Of a stretch of 64,000 bases of DNA, positions 59,087 to 64,000 are shown piece by piece. The translations under genes and the position numbers were made by a program. This DNA comes from Solanum dulcamara (Eukaryota > Streptophyta > Magnoliopsida > Solanales > Solanaceae). The first letter of the stretch is position 1, and each line of letters opens with the position of its first letter. The DNA is taken from positions 86,776,341 through 86,840,340 of the forward strand of contig NC_077237.1 of NCBI RefSeq assembly GCF_947179165.1. The letters run 5' to 3'. Below the pieces are notes generated by a model. The model made no database searches. It was given only the letters and a program-made list of their open reading frames with translations, and was not told where the DNA came from.

Positions 59087-60741
59087 AGAACATTCGTCCC
59101 CGAATGTTAACTAGCCTCATAAGGTCTTACGAGTGCTTTAGGATTCTTCTGTACTGGCTGCCATTCATAGGCCTTGTATCAACTCATATGGTCTATTTAA
59201 GAAGGTAGATTACTTGTAGGCATAGGGAACAAGTGATATTTCTTTTCCATTACTTCTTTCCAGTTTCGTTACCATACATCATATTCCACCCTTTACACGA
59301 ACATGTGTAGGAGCTTAAAATAGCCCGAAAGATGCTTTAGCATCACCATACTAGTCTGTACGTAAACCTGTATCGTTTCTTGCTTCCTTCCTCTACTTAC
59401 CCTTGAGTTTACTCATATTCCAGTATAGGAGAGATATCTCATCCTTTCCTTGTTTTGCTGCTTGTGCACCACAATATTAGTAGTCAGTAAGTTTGTTACC
59501 AACATCTTACCTTCAGTCGAGTATAGCCTGGCTATTCCTTACGGTATGTTTAAGTTCTCATCGTAATTCTCTTGTTGTATTCATCCCCTTTGTATGCACC
59601 TATTCTTTGATGTCATACTATTCAAGTCCTTATTATTAATTCTCCACACTATGTCCGGTATCATGGCTTTTATTCATTTATTGCTGGCCTTTAGATCTTA
59701 TTAACTCGTGCCAGTATGGAATCTCACTTGAAGCCACTTCCCCCCTTTAGGGTGTACCCATGTTACTATCTGTTTTGTTCTACGTTATGCCCTTATTTCC
59801 AATTTTCCAATACGTATGATTCTTTTCCAACACATTCGTTATACTGCACCATATCTATGCCTTCCTTTATATCTTCCATACCTTTGGTTGCCTAGGTACG
59901 ACAACTTAACACAATCATGAGGTGCTAATCCAGTCTAATTATGGGTACTCGAGTCACGTAGCAATTTATTCGAAGCCACTTTCTCACAAGGCTTTACTTA
60001 TTTTCATAACTATCCTTATTATATTCACCTCATATCCTATTCGCATTCTACCCCATAGTATAACACTTCTTAACCTTTTTCTCGATTCTTACTGTGGGTT
60101 ACTTACCCTTCTTAGTTAGTCTTCTCCTTAATATATCGTTCTATCCAGAACTACCAGTCTTACCTAAATCATTTTCCCTTTATTTCAAGGAAAATTTGGG
60201 CAAAGTTTCCTCTGTATTTCTTATTATCTCAACACCTGCACGCAAAAAATACCAACAATGCCTCACAGGGACAACACGCATAAAGATACATATATACGTA
60301 TCATATCACGTCATATCGCAGCCTCACAAGGAGCCCAATATCAACAATAGTATAAACTGATGGACTTACCTCATATGTCCAACTCGAACTGGACCTGTTT
60401 AGACTTTTCATCTACTTTTCCTTTTAATTTTCAACTTTACATGTCAACTATAATTCAATACCTTACCTGGCACCTATCATTCATGCCTTGCTTACCTACG
60501 TGCTGTGTAACTTCCAATATCGTCAGTAACCTTCCTATATTGATGTTGTCCTTCTGCTGAAATCACAAGTTAGTATGAGGAATTTCATTCCCTATGACTC
60601 GGCTCTATCGCACGATTATAGATATGAAAGAAAGGTAATATCCTAAATGTCCTGTAGCCTCTTGTCTATAGATGTGGTGCACAACACACCGATAAACAAG
60701 ACTCTACTAGACATGGTCTGTAGACACTCTAAGGACGAACT

Positions 60742-60753
60742 GCTCTGATACCA
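60742..60753 (-). other. Primer-binding site of internal region 2
   Basis: Minus-strand TGGTATCAGAGC, with the same 4-base GAAG spacer to the LTR3 end as in region 1. Confidence 0.95.
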
Positions 60754-61517
60754 CTTCTGTCATGACCCAACCCCGTGGGCAGCAACTAGGGTTCGACCTA
60801 GACCCCCGTATACATATTTGTCAATTGTAGTCAAATTGAATTATGAGCAAGCGATACTACTCATGAGAACCCCAATGACTTAAAACTTTTTCATGTATGT
60901 GTGGCCTCTTTCATTCATATCGTATCATGTAAGAGAATGCAAGCCGAAGAGACTTCCATAATGTAAAAACATTTACAACGTGTAGTATAGGCACAGCCGA
61001 AATAAACTCATGAACAACCCACACATACATGTCTACAGACCTCTAAGAATAGGAATGACAATATATGGTGGGACAGGACCCCCGCCGTACCCCCGTGTAA
61101 CCAAATATATACATCGGTGGTTTGGTACCAAAACTTGGCTCTGAATCAATGGAGCTCTTTCTAAACTTGCTGAGTGGAATCTTGAGCTGGTGGACTCCCA
61201 AAATCTGTATGGTACCTGCGGGCATAAAACGCAGCCCCCCAAAGAAAGGGGGGTCAGTACGATACATGTACTGAGTATATAAGCATAACATAACTGAGAT
61301 AACAATTGAAATAGGGATACAGGAAACCAAGTATAGCATTTAATAGGGTACCATACCTGCATCTCATAAAATAAAGTCATATATACCATTATCACGTATC
61401 GTATCCGGCCCACTCGGGGACCTATTATTACAAACATATCATCTATCATGATAGGTATATATATACCATTAACGCTGTAGGACGTACAATCCGATCCCTG
61501 TATATAGAAAGTACATG

Positions 61518-61902
61518 CCGAGAAATGATGGCCCGATCCATGTATCATATAATAATGCCGAGGAACGACGGCCCGATCTGTATATCATATAACAATGACG
61601 AGGTATGATGGCCCGATCTATATAATGCATAATAATGCCGAGGTACGACGGCCCGATCTGTATAATGCATAATAATGCCAAGGTACGACGGCTCGATCTG
61701 TATAATGCAAAATAATGCCGAGGTACGACGTCCCAATCCGTATAATGCATAATAATGCCGAGGTACGACGACCCGATCCGTATAATGCATAATAATGCCG
61801 AGGTACGACGGCTTGATCTGTATAATGCATAATCTGTCGTGGAACGTACGACCCAATCCTTACATAGCAAAATGTGCTAAGGTACGTCCGGCCCGATCCA
61901 TA
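61518..61902. repeat. 40-bp tandem repeat in LTR3 (about 10 units)
   Basis: Third copy of the array, almost base-for-base the same as in LTR2 and with the same number of units. Confidence 0.92.
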
Positions 61903-63867
61903 TATATATCATAATGCATATACATGCACACAAAACTCTGTAACATATCAAATATCCCTCAACCATTATCGTAAAGTATGCCCAAGGACCCCAGGTTTAG
62001 GAGCTTACACATCCAATCACTATTCAGTCTATAGAAGGCTCGAGGGTCGTAGTTTAACTACTTTAAGGCCCTTAGCATTTAGGAGTGAACTCGAGTCACG
62101 AGTTATACTCGGAACTTACAACTGGAACTACCTCTACACTCAAATCATATCTTATTTCATTTACATTAAGACGTCCCATAAGAAAGAAGCGATAGGCTCT
62201 ACATATATTACCTTTTATCATATAGAAGACTTAAATGGCAATAACTCAACTATTACAGGAGTTCTACTATTACGAAGTGGATAAGAATTATAAATTGTAC
62301 TCAGAACTTCACGAATGGAGTTATTCCCATGTTTCATATGTATAAACCATTCATAACTTATATGTAATACATGCCAAAAGAAGGAGGAATAGCTTTACAT
62401 ACACTACTTTTCAGCATATAGAAGACTTACAAGTCCATAACTCAACTATCGCAGGAGTTCTAATATCTAGAAGTGAATAAGATTGATGAACTATACTCGG
62501 GGTTCTATGAATGGAATTATTCTCACCTTACATACACAATTAACTTAAGACTAGGACATGCCAAAAGAAAAGAAGCTAAGCTTTACATACTTATGCCGAA
62601 AACATGCCAATAGAAAGCTTCACATACCTTGTCTGAATTATTCCTTATCCATCTTGCCTCGCCATCCTTTGAACCTATTAAACATGAAAATAGTATGAAT
62701 ATCAACCCTTTTTACTTTCCAGAACTCTAGGTTACATCTTAGTATTAATGGAATCTATTTCCTTAGTCGTTTTCCCGACTAGTTCTGTTACTCGCTAAGG
62801 CATCGACAAAAATTGGGCAGCACCTCCCCTATAATGTGCCCTATCCAAATTTTCAATTAGGTCCCTAAGACCTACAGCTAACCAACAACAACAACCTGCA
62901 GCAATTCACACCAACAATATACAACATAAACTCCAAATGACTTATTCAAAAATGCGGTAGCACAATAGGGCGTCTAACCTTTATTTTGTAACGCCTTTCA
63001 TTATACGCAAAGAGGAGTCGTATGGATGAAACAAGCAGCATACACACCTATTTTAGAATGCGTTTAGGCCCTGCAACAATGCATTACACCCCTGCAGCAA
63101 CAACTTACAAGAACGACACTTTATTTCGACGACAATTCACTTCTAGCGACTCCAATTTAGTTTATTTCGGGCGTCAAACATATTTATCATATTTTCACAT
63201 TTCCAGACACTTACACAACGTATAATACCCTCTATAATAACACCATAAACTCCAATTTAAATGGAAAGTCCTTACCTTACGTTAAACTTGTCCAACTCGC
63301 CAAAACTATCAAAATGCAAAATCTGGACAGCCCACTGTCTTATATTGTCGCTTAGTTTCGGAGGGGTAATTGAGGGAAACAGGATTTGTGGCCTCAATGA
63401 AATTTATAGACATGTGTATCAAGGTCGCAAAAAATGTTGAATTACACCTACAGCAATTTTGTACGAAAATATATGCCCAAAATACTCACAGCTCTCAGTG
63501 TAGGATTTCCAAAACAAAATCTGGGCAGCAGCTCCCCCATGCTTCACCACCATTTTTCGAGCAGATAAAAGCAAATATGGGTTGTATAGTCTAAATGAAA
63601 GTTATATCCCTATGAAATAGATTTCCAAAACATCTTGAATTACTCAAAAATAAGACTTACACAAGGAGTTATACGCGTATTACCAACAGCAGTTTAATTC
63701 AAAAACGGGTCTGTTCCCTAGCATTTTCTCTTTACGTTTCTCTTAGTTTTCCAAGTGAAGAACTGAAAATATGGTTCCGTAGGCATCGTAATATACATAT
63801 ATACACCTCCACATAGTTGAGGAACACCGTAGATAATTAATTGACGGAGGAAAAGTGAAGAACTCAC

Positions 63868-63930
63868 CTTTAATTCTTCTAAACCATGGCTGCCTCCTTC
63901 CCTTCTTCTTCTCCACGTTTTTCTCTCCAT
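63868..63930 (-). other. Candidate first exon with splice donor in LTR3
   Basis: The minus-strand reading MERKTWRRRREGGSHGLEEL plus lysine and the AAAG|GTGAGT donor are intact here, although this part of LTR3 differs from the other LTRs at many nearby positions. Because the open reading may be constrained simply by recent origin, this is weak support only. Confidence 0.3.
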
Positions 63931-64000
63931 GTTTTGGGCTGATTGTTGGATAAATAATGACTTAAGAGTCATTAGCATACATATATATGGTTCCTTAGGA

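Larger units (their letters stand above)
59073..60757 (-). mobile_element. Non-coding internal region 2 (1685 bp)
   Basis: Same length as region 1, with three visible substitutions. It lies between LTR3 (5' side) and LTR2 (3' side) and carries its own PBS, PPT and PPT-side hairpin (59089-59108). There is no coding capacity. Its near-identity to region 1, set against the 2.7% divergence between the LTR1 and LTR3 types, says the two internal regions separated much later than the original LTR pair. Confidence 0.9.
49776..64000 (-). mobile_element. Tandem non-autonomous LTR retrotransposon, LTR-internal-LTR-internal-LTR, 5491-bp period (right end beyond window)
   Basis: Three copies of a 3.8-kb LTR begin on the plus strand at 49776, 55267 and 60758, all 5491 bp apart. 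Two 1685-bp internal regions lie between them. Orientation is fixed as minus by the PBS (TGGTATCAGAGC) on the right of each internal region and the polypurine tract on the left. Each complete LTR starts TGTTACACCC and ends TCATGACA or TCTTGACA on the minus strand, giving the canonical TG...CA. There is no gag, protease, reverse transcriptase, RNase H or integrase reading frame, so movement would require proteins supplied by another element. The LTR end sequences and PBS suggest a plant Ty3/gypsy lineage. Large LTRs with a short non-coding interior fit the LARD concept, though the interior is short for that class. Confidence 0.9.
60758..64000 (-). repeat. LTR3 (5' LTR), 3243 of about 3806 bp in window
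   Basis: It begins on the plus strand with TGTCATGACCC and continues to the window edge, where it is still collinear with LTR1 and LTR2. The final U3 part, from upstream of the candidate TATA box (63981-63988), is missing. After about 63022 it departs from both other LTRs at about 26 positions in 0.98 kb (GGATGAAAC, ATACACACCTATTTT, CCTGCAACAATGC, ACATAGTTGAGGAACACC), about 2.6%. It contains the C6/G6 hairpin (61235-61253) and the 40-bp repeat array. Confidence 0.93.

Overview
The window looks like plant nuclear heterochromatin and contains no gene I would defend. It has two parts. Bases 1-49775 are one uninterrupted tandem satellite array with a 183-bp monomer, about 272 monomers, running off the left edge. 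Bases 49776-64000 are minus-strand LTR-retrotransposon sequence arranged in tandem with a 5491-bp period, running off the right edge. The plant assignment rests on the primer-binding site TGGTATCAGAGC, which matches the 3' end of plant initiator tRNA-Met, and on LTR ends of the form TGTTACACCCC...TGACA with a G-rich polypurine tract, typical of plant Ty3/gypsy elements. The PPT/LTR junction resembles sequences I associate with Solanaceae (tomato, potato, pepper, tobacco); that family assignment is a recollection, not a search result.

Satellite: 183 is 3 x 61, so the consensus monomer stays open in one plus-strand frame and yields chains of a 61-residue repeat, up to 331 codons at 37701-38696. 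Frequent stops and indels, and an opposite strand that is also open, argue against a protein. The array is a mosaic of local higher-order repeats: three related super-repeats of about 4-5 kb in the first 13 kb, with a nested 363-bp dimer present 2, 3 and 1 times; a 6-mer duplication near 13.3-15.5 kb; a 5-mer near 15.4-17.3 kb; a near-perfect 7-mer at 16.5-19.07 kb; an 8-mer near 22.8-25.7 kb; a 1577-bp unit at 30.6-33.3 kb; and an 8.2-kb-distant segmental copy (28.5-30.2 and 36.7-38.4 kb). Monomer subclasses are zoned along the array.

Retrotransposon: read on the minus strand, the order is LTR3 (60758-64000, cut by the window), internal region (59073-60757), LTR2 (55267-59072), internal region (53582-55266), LTR1 (49776-53581). 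Each complete LTR is 3806 bp and each internal region 1685 bp. Both internal regions carry a PBS and a perfectly placed PPT but no gag-pol reading frame, so this is a non-autonomous, LARD-like element. LTR1 joins the satellite cleanly after GCTAC. LTR2 is a chimera: its left part matches LTR3 and its right part matches LTR1, as expected if unequal crossing-over between the two LTRs of one insertion made an LTR-internal-LTR-internal-LTR tandem. This recombination footprint is the most interesting signal in the window. The LTRs also carry a plausible U3 promoter (ACGT-core palindromes next to a TATA box), a possible first exon with a strong splice donor, and several internal repeat arrays.
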